NCBI GenBank assembly: GCA_035771165.1
Contig: JAWNZC010000471.1
Span: 2,323,001-2,387,000, forward strand
DNA: 64,000 nucleotides
Source of the DNA: Paragorgia papillata
Taxonomy: Eukaryota > Cnidaria > Anthozoa > Scleralcyonacea > Coralliidae
Direction of reading: 5' to 3'
The notes below the pieces were generated by a model. That model was given only the letters and a program-made list of their open reading frames with translations, made no database searches and was not told the DNA's origin. A program made the position numbers and the translations under genes. Below, one piece after another: positions 1 to 12,823 of the stretch. How positions within the stretch are numbered: the stretch's first letter is position 1; every line of letters begins with the position of its first letter.

Positions 1-118
1 TGTACTAAACAGTTCAAAAAAGAACATGAATGGCAAATCTCCTTACACTTGTAATAAAACACAATTCCTAGTTGGTAGAAATATTGACAATAGTTGACAG
101 TCTTTTTTTTTTTCCTTT

Positions 119-3100
119 TTAGCCAAACAATTTTACAAAACATGAATGACAGTAGGGTTTGTCATTTTGTTCTTTAAAGGTTCCCTTGTTGAGCTGCTTC
201 AGGCAGAATGCACAAATAAAATGTTCTGGGTGGAACTTGCGATGCATTGCTGTGATGCATCGGCCAGTGATTGGTTTCTGACAGTTGTAGCACAGGGTTC
301 CTCGTTTCGAGTGGTAATGCATCTCACAGTAGGGTTTTCCCTCGTGCTCGAAGAAACTTCCACCTGGGAATGGTTGGTGGCATTCCTAGCAAGAAAGAGT
401 ATTTTAGCAATGACTTTTTAGAAATAATTCTTATGAAATGAGAGGAAGGACTGGCATAATTTTCTGTTATGCTTGTTTGGTCATTTTTTTGGATAGGACC
501 TGTGGTTGCATGGGACAAACAGAGGTAACCATGTTAGTTGGTGGGTGCTGAGCGCAATTGTACAATACAGCAATTGGTTTTCTTGTAGACATGAAATCAT
601 CATTGGGAGGCATGGGTAGCACTGTGGCCTCAGTGCACGCAGACTTCTAGGGTGATTGCAGGGGCAAGGAAAGCTGGGGGCTGGGGAGAGGGATGCAGTC
701 CCCCTTTCCCTCACCTTAGTCTTTGACTTCCATTCCCATGCAGCTTGAGCCTGTGGTTTCTTAAGCCAGCTCGAATAGGGTTTATAGCAGGGTGCATATA
801 TAAGCACCCTGGTTTATAGCATGGTTTATAGTACTCACTACTCAGATCATGTCATGTGACACTGGTGTTGGGATCATAGAGATGATATAAATACAAGAGG
901 GGGCATCCTATCTTAATATCAGTCAACCACGGGTAATCAATTGAACGCTGCCATCTTGGATTTTTTGCAAACATTAGAGGCAAACATTAGGCGTGTTGGT
1001 TGGCACAGGACTGGGTCTATTACATTTGCCAACCAATTCACTGAAATATCATAGGTAATGGCAGCTGCCAGATATGTGGCTACCAAATTTTCCTGCCAAT
1101 TGCCCCCTCTAGTATTTATATGATCTCTATGTCTGGGAATAGGGTACGAAAAATCGTCTTTTTAGGTCTGGGATAGGGTCAGGATTTTGAGGTCACAGTG
1201 GCACACCCCTACACAAAAATTGCCAGAGTACCCCCCAGGTCACTTTACTTTTAGAATTACTTTCCCTTCCCACTAATAATCCTAGATAACTACTGTACTG
1301 ATAAAAAAAACAAGAAAATCTTGTTTTGCCTATATACTGTATAAACACATATATATGAAAATTTACTTACATAGCAAACAAAGCACTCTGGGTGCCAATG
1401 TTGTCCCAAAGCAGCAATGTAGTTGTCCATGATTGGCTGCTCACATCCACCACATTTTGGAGCAAATGCAGCAAAGTAATCATCACGACAGAATGGTTTA
1501 CCATCTCTCTCGTGGAAACCAGAATCTCCAAATGGCTTGCCACATTGATGGCAGAAAAAGTGCTCTTGATGCCAAGTTTTATCCAAGGCAGTCACACAAG
1601 ACTAAACCAAAAAAGAAACTGTTTTTATGGTCTTGAATGAATAAACAGTATTAACCCATTCCTGCCTAGGATGTCTAAGGCTTCTCCCTTTGACGAGTAA
1701 AAATGTCTGGTGTTAGATGGAGTAAAACAATAAATTATATAGGGGACATTTTTGACAAACTCAGGTAGGAATGGGTTAACCTTATATTGCTGCCTAGGAT
1801 GCAGGGGGGTGACTAGGGGAATGGTCTCCAAGACCGTTCTCGTGAAAAGTTTAAATCCATGGAAACTTGTACAGGGGGGTTACAGTTGTTTTAAGGCGAA
1901 GTGAGTAGTCAACTAGTAATGTGTTATATATATATTGCAGGCATGCATATGCTATAAATTAGAATATTAAGGGTCTATACAAAATGCCATACATTTACAA
2001 CTTGTTTATGAATAAATCTAAAGATATTCTGACGTGTACATGTATCATATTCTATGTTCTGGTTTGATTTCAACAAAATTATGTAATTTATGGCTTTCAG
2101 ATTACTCTTAAATATTTGCCTCAAAATGCAGGAAAGTGTTTCAGAGACCCTAGGAATCCAAAACGGTCCAGGGAAGCATGCCCCTGCCCACCCCTGTGAG
2201 ACTAAGGTTCTCGATCCCCCCCCCCCCCCCAAACCCTGGCTATGTCACTGAGCTTACCAACACAATGACTTGCAGACAACAAACTTACATCAAGAATGGG
2301 TCCATTGCAGTAAGCACATCTTGGTGCATAAAGGTCGTGGTAATCTTTCTCACAGAATGGTTTGCCTTCTCTTTCAAAAAAGTTTCGTGAACCCAATGGT
2401 AGCTCACAAGCAACGCAAGTGAAATGCTCAGGATGCCATGTCTTGCCCAGTGCTGTGCACACCTGACCAATAATTGGTTTGTTGCAAGCAGCACACGTTC
2501 CTTTCTTCACTGTACTGACACCTTGGCGGTTCATGTCAGACTGAAGATTCCCCAGCATAGAATCTAGTTGACTTACTCTCATTGGCTGACCACCTAACAA
2601 AGAATGATTACATAATACCATCAAACACTCTAATTACAAACACCAGGACCTTGTAGAACTTTAAGAAAGTTTAGAAAGCATACATTTGTAACTCATAAAC
2701 AAAGCAGTGATGGATCCAGCTTGATCTGGTAGGGGGTGCTGAGCGAGCAAAGTGAGATCAGGCCTGCAGCATGGGGCACGACTGAGGCAGGGTCGAGCGC
2801 CGCTGAGGGAGCTAAGGCAGGGGTCTGGGGACACAGCCCCCAGCAGGGTCCAGGGTCTGAGCTGGTGGTGGGGCTGGGGGGTAGGGGGTGAATCCCACCA
2901 GAAAATTATTTTTTTTATACCTATGAATCATATGATAGCTAATTATATGAATCATATATCTATGAATCTTATGATAGCTAGGATACCTAATACCTAGTCC
3001 TTGGCCAAGGCCAGGGGTGTGTGCACCCCCACAAATCCATCACTGAAACAAAGTAATGAGTATAATTATTATAATTATAATTTAATTATAATTATAATTT

Positions 3101-6100
3101 AATTATAATTATTACAATTATCATCTTAATTATCATAATTACTGTATCACAAATATTATAATTATCATACTTATAATTATCACTATAATTATAATTATAC
3201 TAATTACCATAATTATAATAATTATACTACTGTATGATTATTATATACATAATTATACAAAGCCAATAACTATCATTAGTTCGAATTTCACGTGGTTTTC
3301 TTTGTTATTCTTAAGTCTTTATGATGTAGCTTTAAATGCCTTGGTTCTCGGTAATTATAACTCTTACCAAATTTTCTGGGTTCGATAACCCGCGGGTTAT
3401 CTCTTAATTTTGCTAGGAAACATAATTAGTGCGTGTAATAGGATGGTGCAGGTAATCTGTTGAATTCTTAGGATGACACCATCACAAAGACTGGAGACCA
3501 AGGATTCTACTTTCATCTTGCGATGTTAGAGATTGTTATCAAAACGCCTCTGTTGACATTTAGGATTTTAGGTACTTGTATGCATGACTTTTTCACACAT
3601 CTTCTCCAATATTTAATAGCTACTTTACTTTTAATCTTAATAAATTTTTTCAACTACTCATACTGTACTTTTTTAAACTTTTGTCCCAAACCTATTATTA
3701 GCAGCTGCGGGTTATCCGATGATGCGGGTAGTACACTGATTTCTTTTTTTTAAATTGACATTTTTGTTGCTGTACAGGTTATACACCATGCGGGTTATCA
3801 CCCAGAAAATAAGGTACTTAAAATAGACCACAGTACCATGCATAATTATAGAAAAAATTATAACTTGTCAAAAGATAACTATAACATAACATCTCTATTA
3901 AATGGAGTACAGACCTTGTGGGGAAGACGTAAGAGATCCAGCCTTTTGTGGTTTGGCATAATCATCATTATGCTTAACCGACTGAGCTGGTCCTACAGTC
4001 TGAACATTGACCTTGAAGTCTGACAACGAGGCCATTAAATCATCTAGTTCTTTCGTTGCTGAAGATGCCTTATTTGGTGCATGTGCATCATGTAGGCCAC
4101 CAGAAGATTCATTTTGCTGGCGTGAACTCACAGCACTGTCTAGTTCACTAAGCAATGATTCAACTAAAAAAAAAAAGAAGCAAGAACAAAATGAGAAAAC
4201 AGAACTGTTTACAGACCACTGATTAAATGGGGAACACGTGTGGCGTGTGCTGTTAGGGCACTGCCTCTCACCAATAGTTAAGCCCAGTTGGACGGGGTTT
4301 GTACTTGGATGGGTGACTGCTTGGGAATTAATGACCCCGTTGTCGAGCTTGGGACTCATGCGAGTAGAGTTTTTCACCGGGTACTCCGGTTTTCCTCCCT
4401 CTGTAAAACCAACACCTAGAACTTAGGAGGATAACCTTGTAAGGGACCTAGAGTCCTATTGTTACTTCTCCTGTACAGCTAGGTAGAAATGTTGATAAGA
4501 TAAGATACTGGAAGACAATGAAAATATCATGGCTTTGTGAAAAACTGAAATATTTTATGTACTGTACATGTAATACTATATAATAATACAGTGCTCTACT
4601 CGGGTTTACAGTCAAATGGAAATATGTGTACCTTCCCACTTCTGCTTCTGTAGTTTGTTACATTACTGTACTTTCTGTAGCTGCTACAGAAACATGAGAA
4701 AAATCTAGTGATAAGTCACTTATTCTTGATTTATATTTGTTTGTTGATAACGATTTGGGAGAAACATTTGTTATATAATGATTAAATTCCATGAAAGCTA
4801 AATTATACTTTTTATTCACATTTTTCAACAAAACGTTTTCCTCAAACTTTAGTAGCAACTACAGAAATACAGTAATACACAACAAACTACAGAAGTGGAA
4901 GTGGGAAGGTATATATTTCCATTTTGACTGTAAAGTAAAAACCAGACAAGTTCCCTATTATAATTACTAAGGTTATCCCAACACTTGTCGATATCTCTTA
5001 AAATAGGATAAAAAAAAGTATATGGGGGTGCACTACATAGTGGGTAATCTCACCAAAATTAAAATTATGGGGCAATGGGATCACCACTTAATGTGGATAT
5101 CTCCCCAAGATTAAATATTGGGAAAATAAAAAATATAGGGCCACCACATATAAATCTCCCCAAAGTTGAATTAACAAAATAAACACCAAAAAAGAACTAA
5201 AAATATCTCTGAAAGTCTTAATATCTCAAACAAAAAAGAATGGGACCAAAGAATCTGAAGAAAATTATTTCCAGCACGTGATGCTGTGATGACCAGTCAT
5301 TTGACCAGCATAGTTCTGAACGTTATTTTGAGCCTTGCAATATTTATTGTAATCCCGAGATCTTTATTAAATACTTGATACTTGCCTGTTTGATACATAT
5401 GTTCTGACTCTCTTTGATACATATTTCAAAATCTTACAGCAAAAACAAAATCACTTGATAGTGACTTCACTTGTAATAAGAGTTAAACACAATAACCCAC
5501 CTGGAGGACGATTGCTCTGTTGTGGTGGACTATTGATTTTGTCTGAGAGTCTGTTTTCACTGCTTCTGTTGCTTCCTCCTAATAAAGTAAATATTTATAG
5601 TTCACTTGATTCTTGTCACTGGTCAGTCATTGTTCTTCCCAGTTTGGCTATATTTGACAGACTTGTGATTAAAATTTCAATTCACAATTTTAATTTTTCA
5701 AACAATTTCTAGCATGTTGCATAACTTTTGTTAGCGCATTCCAACATCAAAGGGACTTATAAAAAATTAGGATCACACAAAATTGTTGAAGGTCAATTTG
5801 TGAGTGATGACAACAGAGTGGAAGCTATTTTAGACCAGAGATAAGCTGTTTATTAAATCAGAATTAATTACAGCAAAGTAATAATTATGTGCATATGTCA
5901 AAGTAAGTGATACATGTTGTAATTAACCCTTTCACAACTAGACTTAATCTTCTCTCAATGATTAAAATCATCTGGTGTTAGCCAGAATAAAATACTAAAA
6001 GGCTCCAATGTAGTGAAAGGGTTAAAATTAATTAGGTAAGCTTTTCCACAAACAACACGACAATAACTGCACAAGCCCAAACACAATTAAGTCCTTTAAA

Positions 6101-9100
6101 TTTCACAATAATGACAGAGCAATTTTTACTTTTAATATAATTATGAACTTTCACTTGATTATATATACAAGATTTCCGAAGTTGGTTTGTTATCTGTGTG
6201 TGTCAAAATTGTGTTCACAGTTTAATAAATGTCTAAAAACATTACCATAGTTTACTGGGTAAGCAACCCATCTTTGAGCAAGCACCCATCCCCTTGTTTA
6301 ACTCTTTCCTGTCCGAATTGGTCTTTAGTATTTTATTCTGGCTAATGCCAGACGATTTTATTCATCTCTGGGGAAGCCCTCGGACAGGAATGAGTTAAGA
6401 AAAAAGGAATTTTTAGAAATTCATATTTTGTGATATAGTTTGTTTGTTTCAATATATTAAGTGTACTAAAATGGTTTTGTTTGTTTTCATATATTCAGCT
6501 GAGCATTGTGTCGACTTTATGCATATAAAATCATTTTTTTGCATAAGGCACATTTTGCTCATGTAAGCATGCCCACCCCCTTCCTTTGACAAAAATTAAA
6601 ACATTGTGGGGGTAGGTGCAGAGTTACCCGGTCAACTACAGTTTAACAACTGTTGTATTACAAAAACTTGTCTAATTTTTTTCTTGCAATTTTTCTCTGA
6701 TAATAGCATGGTCACAGGTGTAATGGTGGATAAAATACAATTAAAACCTGTGCGAGTGACATGCTAGAAGGTGTGAAAGTTAATTTGATGAAATGTCAAT
6801 AGATCTGATAACATATTGCAAAATGCTAGTGATTGCAAGACAGCATGTGGTTGTCAAACTCGATCCATGTAACATATTGTAATGACTTCTTTGCATTACC
6901 AGTTCTCGAGAATCAAAGGTCATGACATCCCAAGTAATAAAAGCACTTTTACAAATTAAAATAATAGAAAGGACATATTAAATATTAAACTTGACTTGTA
7001 AAAGTCTATTAGTTTATAAACATCAATTACAACGGCTGTTTTGCCACATATAGGAATATGATTCAGATTTTTTGGATTTGTAGGTAGAGAGAAGTCTGTG
7101 ACCAGAAGCAAAAGGGAATGAAATGCTTCAAAATTCTACCACACTCAGGCCAGTAAAAACAAAATAGAGTGGTTTTTAAAGAAAAAAAATTGACACTTTT
7201 TTACCATCTCAATAAATAAACATTCATGTGTTTTTACCTCCTATTTCATAAAAGAAATAGAAAACATTTTTTCTGTGTTTACAACTTTACAGTAGAGTTA
7301 TAAAAAAAAAGTTAGATTAAATTTTATACAGGGGGAAATAAGCCACAGCTTACTGTCGTGGCAATAGAAGCATTCCTAAAATATCGTGGCAATATATTCC
7401 TCAAGTTGATCAATTCATTTGATGAAAATTATTGCTAACTTCCTGTTTTGAATTTGATTGGCTTCTGGTTTTTAAACAACCAATAAGAAACAGGATTATT
7501 TGCCAAACACCAATCAAATTCAAAAGAGAATTCAAAACAGGAAGTTGTCAATGAATCTTATGAAATGAATTGTTCAACTTGAGCAATGTATTGTGAACAC
7601 TTCTAATGCCACGACAGTAAATAGGCTGTGGCTTTAAAAATAAATTTTGAACAGCTTGTATGAATGGTCAATTCTTTAAGCCACAGTTTATTTTAAACTA
7701 GCTTCAACCCTGGGCTTATTTTAGTCATGGCTTACAGTAATGATACAATGATTGTTTTTTATAATGAGCTGTTTGCAACTTTAAAATATTTAAGCCACAT
7801 CCTATTTAAGCCAGGTATTATGTTTTTTTATTATATAAAATAGAGTGTTTTATTGATTTTCCCACCACTAATAAAAGTGATAATCTCACATGTGTGATTA
7901 TTTATGATAATCGCACATGTGATGATTATCGCTGAATCAGCATTATAGTTTAATGCAATTTTTGCAAGGCCAATAGGACAATTTTTTTATATAATAAACA
8001 GAACAATACATGGATGCTTGGAAATATGAAATTTATTTCTAGTGTTGAACAGGATATGTCACTCGTTCGCTTCACTCACTCGTGAGATATCCTGATCAAC
8101 ACTCGAAATAAATTTCATATTTCCGCACATCCATGTATTATTCTCTATATATCCTCCTGTTTGATGGCCTTGATCTGTGTTTTATGCTGGGCACTAATAT
8201 TTATAATATAAATACTATGAATGTGAGAGAATTTGAAATATTTTTGATTTGTTAACATGTAGCAAAATTAGATATTAGAATTCAGGTCCAGGTAATTATA
8301 GTGCATAATTAATACTCATAATAACAATATAATTATTTAATGTACTAATTATCTATTATCTTGTACAAAAATAATGTGCCTGCCCACTTAAAGTTTACCT
8401 TTCCTATTGAAGAAAAATAAAACGATGTGTAAAATGTGAAAGAAAGAATTTTGGAAACGTTTTCTTTAAAAGGACGCGTTTAATTTATGCACAGTTCAAC
8501 AACAGCAAACATTGGGTTGTTTATGAACGTGAGTAATCAAAACAACATATTTACTGTCTCAACTATAATTTATACAAATATCTGTACATGAACTTCGTAT
8601 CGGAAGGCAAAACAAACTGTCGCTAAAAACCTTTGCCCTTTTCAAATATTCTCAAGAAATACATTAATTAATAACTTGTGTTTCGCATTAATAATTATAG
8701 TATAGTAGCCATTTTGATAAAGGAATTGATAAATAATAAATTAGAGATACAAGCGAAGGTGTATTATAATAACATAACGCAAAACAGAAGAAAAGCAACG
8801 CGACTTATTATACAGAGCAACACTAACAGTAAACAACTACAGTTGATAGTTCCTTTCTTCTAGAAACGTTTTTCGATATAAATGTTGTCCATTGCTCGTA
8901 GAAATGCTTTGGGGGCAAGAGAACCGCATAAAAACGTCAAGAACTGCCACACTGTGTCCTGAATGAACAACAGACATTTGGAAACGGGGCGTCGACTGAA
9001 ATCGAAGATGCTTTGCCCATGGTCGCTATGTAAACTATAATTTTTTATAAAGACGGTGCTAATGGCTTTATACACGGACATATTTAAATTATATAGAACG

Positions 9101-9535
9101 TACTACAGTACACCCTTGAAACACAGTCGGTTATATACGCAAAATCTAATGTATAAGAATCATTCTATATTGGCTTTGACATACACACAAACTTGCCCAA
9201 TATTTGAAACGGGTCCAAAAAATGTCATTATTATTACTGCTAGAATTCGTTTTCTACGTACCTTTTGTATAAGTTGTACTATTCAAGTCTTCCAAAAGGC
9301 TATCCAGTTCAGATAAGTTAGTCCCTAAACTCATTGTGGTGTTTCTAGCACTGCCATTTGAAAGAGACTCTTTCGGTGGAGCGGGTATCGGAGGAGGGGA
9401 ATCTGTTGGGTCTCTGGTCGTCTTCGTCGACCCTCCGATGGGCATAGCTTGCAAATCGGCGAGTAACGCATCTAAAAAATCGATATTGTCTTTAAATTTT
9501 GATGAAACATCACGGCTGGGTCTCGCATCGGCCAT
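119..9535 (-). CDS. PXN: Paxillin, focal-adhesion LD/LIM adaptor (complete, 6 coding exons)
   Basis: Scaffold of integrin adhesions that binds FAK/vinculin-type partners through LD motifs and targets to adhesions through LIM domains. Coding exons, 5' to 3': 9262-9535, 5501-5578, 3915-4163, 2289-2593, 1371-1601, 119-385; all junctions are GT/AG and phases match, giving 467 aa. Visible motifs: LD1 [10 protein letters not shown] (20-29), proline-rich [11 protein letters not shown]2 [12 protein letters not shown] (74-85), LD3 ESLLSELDS (119-127), LD4 [13 protein letters not shown] (156-168), LD5 [11 protein letters not shown] (210-220), then four LIM domains from Cys234 to the end, which reads [12 protein letters not shown]. 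Shorter than vertebrate paxillin (about 560-590 aa), mostly in the LD1-LD4 linkers. One YxxP site (YAKP, Tyr186). The start is the first ATG of the LD1 exon; an upstream non-coding exon is possible. Hic-5 or leupaxin would be paralogues within this family; a single-copy paxillin orthologue is likeliest. Confidence 0.95.
1651..1779. mobile_element. Short TTAA-ended MITE, copy 1
   Basis: Inverted ends TTAACCCATTCCTGCCT and AGGTAGGAATGGGTTAA enclose about 95 bp, in the paxillin intron between exons 4 and 5. The inner text (TGTCTGGTGTTAGA and similar) recurs in the copies near 5923 and 6298 and in partial copies near 14562, 27199 and 54690. Confidence 0.7.
2705..3045. mobile_element. hAT-like non-autonomous element with 8-bp target duplication
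   Basis: Ends CAGTGATGGATCC and GGATTTGTG-type complement (CCATCACTG at the right end) are inverted, and the flanks carry the identical 8-bp word AAACAAAG at 2697-2704 and 3046-3053. CAGTG ends with an 8-bp duplication fit the hAT superfamily. No transposase is present. It lies in the paxillin intron between exons 3 and 4. Confidence 0.8.
3058..3260. repeat. AT-rich TAATTA simple repeat
   Basis: About 200 bp made almost only of TAATTATAATTA-type words, in the intron between paxillin exons 3 and 4. The rest of this intron up to 3914 is AT-rich, with several GCGGGTTAT words and no recognised gene. Confidence 0.75.
4235..4435 (+). mobile_element. 5S/tRNA-like SINE, 3'-truncated copy
   Basis: Begins GTGTGCTGTTAG...CTGCCTCTCACC, then GTACTTGGATGGGTGACTGC, a near match to the internal promoter (box C) of 5S rRNA. 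Ends in the shared CCGGTTTTCCTCCCTC body. Same family as the copies at 12824, 14083 and 62160. It lies in a paxillin intron, antisense to the gene. Confidence 0.8.
4605..4933. mobile_element. Palindromic MITE (TTTACAGTCAAA ends), copy 1
   Basis: Left end TTTACAGTCAAATGGAAAT and right end ATTTCCATTTTGACTGTAAA are inverted, and pairing continues inward for tens of bases (CCTTCCCACTTC and GAAGTGGGAAGG). A second, left-truncated copy lies at 62740-62999 in FTSJ3. Superfamily not determined. Confidence 0.7.
5923..6025. mobile_element. Short TTAA-ended MITE, copy 2
   Basis: Inverted ends TTAACCCTTTCAC and GTGAAAGGGTTAA surround a core with ATCATCTGGTGTTAGCC, shared with copies 1651 and 6298. Paxillin intron 1. 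Confidence 0.7.
6298..6398. mobile_element. Short TTAA-ended MITE, copy 3
   Basis: Inverted ends TTAACTCTTTCCTGTCCG and CGGACAGGAATGAGTTAA, core AGTATTTTATTCTGGCTAAT. Paxillin intron 1, which otherwise shows only AT-rich sequence and the elements listed between 5579 and 9261. Confidence 0.75.
7341..7634. mobile_element. Foldback MITE with AGCCACAG ends
   Basis: Left AGCCACAGCTTACTGTCGTG and right CACGACAGTAAAT...CTGTGGCTT arms pair across about 300 bp, with TA on both sides. An inner pair (AACTTCCTGTTTTGAAT and ATTCAAAACAGGAAGTT) makes a second hairpin. Related end sequence recurs at about 7679 and 7791. Confidence 0.65.
8005..8139. repeat. 135-bp near-perfect palindrome
   Basis: AATACATGGATG...GGAAATATGAAATTTATTTC pairs with GAAATAAATTTCATATTTCC...CATCCATGTATT; the loop holds CACTCGTTCGCTTCACTCAC. 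Just upstream (7870-7930) a GATAATC/CACATGTG palindrome may belong to the same element. Confidence 0.6.
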
Positions 9536-12039
9536 GCTGGAGCCACAAGCTGACCGAAGTTTGGTTCCTTGGGTTTCGATTTAAAAGCTGAACCGAGAAG
9601 GATAACGCCCCAATTCGAGCGAGATGTTTCCGTTGAGAGAAAATGAAAGATAAACGGCTTCAGGAGAATTTGAAGGACAGACGACAGTCACTTTCCTCCA
9701 CGTGTATACACACACGTTGATGTTTTAATAGATTAGATGTGACAGGAGAAAGTTTATTATTTTGAGGAACCCTCAGTCATGAATTATTTATCTCGCAGAG
9801 AGAGCTTTATTTCGCTAGCATGGGGCAATTCGCTTTTTCGAACGAATCCCCAAACCCCTGACGACCTAAAAGACTGCGATTTAATCGGGAATCATTGATA
9901 ACAAATTACTTCTTCTGGCTAAAAAACTGTACAAAAAAACCCGGCATTGTAATACAAATAGAGTAAGAGATCTAAGACAAATATAAGCTAAGTGCTTCGG
10001 TAAGCCCCAGACAAAATAGCAGTCAGCTATCATCGTTGACGAAAGAGCAAACACGTTGACCAACCAAACAGGCAAATATGGTGCCGCTCTTTCGCAATAG
10101 GTTTCATAAGTCGGTAAAGGTACACATTACGATGTATATTTGTTGGGTAATTCTGTTTATTCGAGTGCTGTTTGTCATTGCCTTGTGCCCGAATTTGGCA
10201 AGTTCGATAGACACACAGTTTGACAAAGATGTAGTCATGTGTTTGTTTAGAAACAACTTACAGTGTAATTGCACATTCGGAAAGCGCTAATTTGGTTTAC
10301 TGAACCACCCAGATTGAAAAACAGACGAGAAAGCATTCGGTTGAACTTGAGAAACACAAACAGAAATACTCTTACCTAAATCGTCCATTTCACCAAAATG
10401 GTAGTCAGATGTCTTCTCGCGTTTTTACTGTAACACGTCGATGTATTATTATTCTCGATCAACAAACCTTTTAATAGTGTTTGGAATCCGGTAGAAATCG
10501 AGTCTACTCTTGCCAAACAACTAAGCAGTCTTTTTTCCCTTCCTCTACAAATCGAGATCGCTTGTGGTGATATTTTTTTATCTTATCACTGGAAATGAAA
10601 TCCACCAATTTCTGAAATCCATCACAAGGGGCAGATCGAGTTCGCTAAAATTTATGCATTCCTTGTCCATATATGGAAGCAGGACGGGTGTTTATTTTAG
10701 TCAAGTGTCCTGCCTTCCATGCGTGACGACTGCAAAACACTATTAAAGAAATGTCTTTGAATGAGGACGGATGGAATCTTCTACTAACGACCGTTCAAGA
10801 AACACCGAAAACAAGTGTTTCTTTTTAGAAATTTTTAAAATCTATTTTTCAAGTATTTGGTCAAAAGTGTAGTAAATCCAATTACCGTTTGCGGTCACGC
10901 AGTTATTCTGGGTCACGCATACATATTTTACACGCATAAATATAAACATCAAATCATAATCAAATTGAACCTCACCTTTCAGTAAAAAAATACAGATATC
11001 AAATTATGTGGTTTGTGGAGACATAATCGACGGGCCATTTTATTTCTTTATTGGAAGATTGAGCAAATATTGAAATAAAATTCGAGCAAAATTGTAAACA
11101 TGTCTAAAAAATTCTTGCAATGGTTTAATTTTAACAAGAAACATTTCTGGCGTGATAAAATTGCGGAAACCCTTCGATCTGTATGATCAGTAAGTTCGTT
11201 CATTCGTAGAAATCGTGACTGTCGCAGCAGCAGCTTTTTTGCCTTCGTACGTACGCGCGCTCTTTTTTTGCGTTAGGAATACGAGTGGTCCTTGGTTCAT
11301 TGGCCTTAAAAGTCTCTAAACTCCGTTGCTCTATATCAAAGCAAGTAAAGTATCATTAAGATGATCAAGTACCCGAAAGATACTCCCCACTCCCCAGTAG
11401 GAGTTAGGATAGTGGTGTAGTATTGAAGCCTGTTATAGTGTTATATATGTTCCAGACGAAAAATAATTAGTACCCTGTTTTATTAGACAAAAACATGGCA
11501 AGATGTATATTTTGTTCCAAATACTAAATAACTGGAATCCTAAAAAAATACACGTGACCTTGTTCTAGACCAAGAGAGAATATTGAGGTGAAAATTTGGT
11601 TAATTTATGGGGATTTTATATCAGCATTTTATAGACGAATTTCAGGATATTCCGGTATTGCGCGCGCGTCATTTTGGAAAGGAATTCGCGGGCTCTCCAC
11701 AAAGCAAGCAATGGCAATTAGACTTGCTAGCGAGCCAACAACAGCAGAATAACAGCGTTAAACATCCAGAAACTGTATCTATACTTTGTTGATTTTAAAC
11801 AGTATGTTTACTTTGAGTGGAGTTTGCCAGTTTTTTTGAAAAATGATGCGCGCGCAATACCCTGAAACTCGCCTTTATATGCAATTTCTTCATATCGAAA
11901 GAATTTATATTTCCAGCTCGGGTATTAATTATACGTTCAAAAGATTCACTAAAACATTAATATTCAATGCTTTCCTCAACTACCAGTGAGCCGTGTACGG
12001 TATTTTGACTCAATTATCTAAATGATAAAACAAAAATTA

Positions 12040-12174
12040 ATATTGCTGTTGATAACGTTCTCTGGTTTTAATATTAATTCGGGTTACGAGCTTTCGGCTA
12101 CCAGTCTGAAGTCTCCGAAGGCTGTAACCCGAATTAATATTAAAACCAGAGAACGTTAATATCAACAGCAATAT
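12040..12174. repeat. 135-bp palindrome
   Basis: ATATTGCTGTTGATAACG...CTGGTTTTAATATTAATTC pairs with its complement GAATTAATATTAAAACCAG...CAGCAATAT; the loop holds CGAGCTTTCGGC and CCGAAGGCTG. It resembles arms of degenerate Penelope-type terminal repeats, without a full hammerhead core. Confidence 0.6.
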
Positions 12175-12823
12175 GAATAATCCTGGTTTCGCATCCAACA
12201 TCGTTAAAAAACTAATATGCAATTAAGAGTGGGCAACCATTTATAACCAAGAAGAGTGAAATTCATCAACACCGTACCGGAAGTAAAGTTCGTTCAATTG
12301 CTTAAAAATCACTTTAAAATGCATTTTCTCAACTATAAATTAACCTTTCATGATATTTGTATTCACTTACCTGGATAGTAGTTCTATAGTCGACTGATTT
12401 CGAGTGGGTAGACCGTAGACAAGATGAAATCCTTCTGTGAGTGTATTTTGTGTCCATCTTGTTCAACCATTATAATCTTGCTGTTTTTCAGTTATTCCCG
12501 CTTCTTTTTCGCTGACGTCAGCGTAAACCAATTCTGAGAGGTTACTAAGTTTCGAACGCTTTTCTCGAAATACACGTGACCAAGCACATGACATAGTCAT
12601 AGAAAATCTCCCTTTCTTTTCCTTGTTTGAGATGAAATCCAATGGTAGGAGGTCGGTGTTTAAATTGTACTTCCGAAATAATCAAAAGAGATATGACGTT
12701 TCGAGCGAAGGCCTTTAGGCGACAGGCCTTTTGTTAATATAGATATAGGCACGCAAGGGATAGGACTGGGGAGAAAGAAACATTGAGAGGGGAGAAAGAA
12801 ACATTGAGAGGGGAGCAGGGGTA

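Noticed and set aside
9881..11792. Several 60-70-aa ORFs upstream of paxillin
   Set aside because: Length expected by chance in AT-rich DNA, no domain, no splice context.
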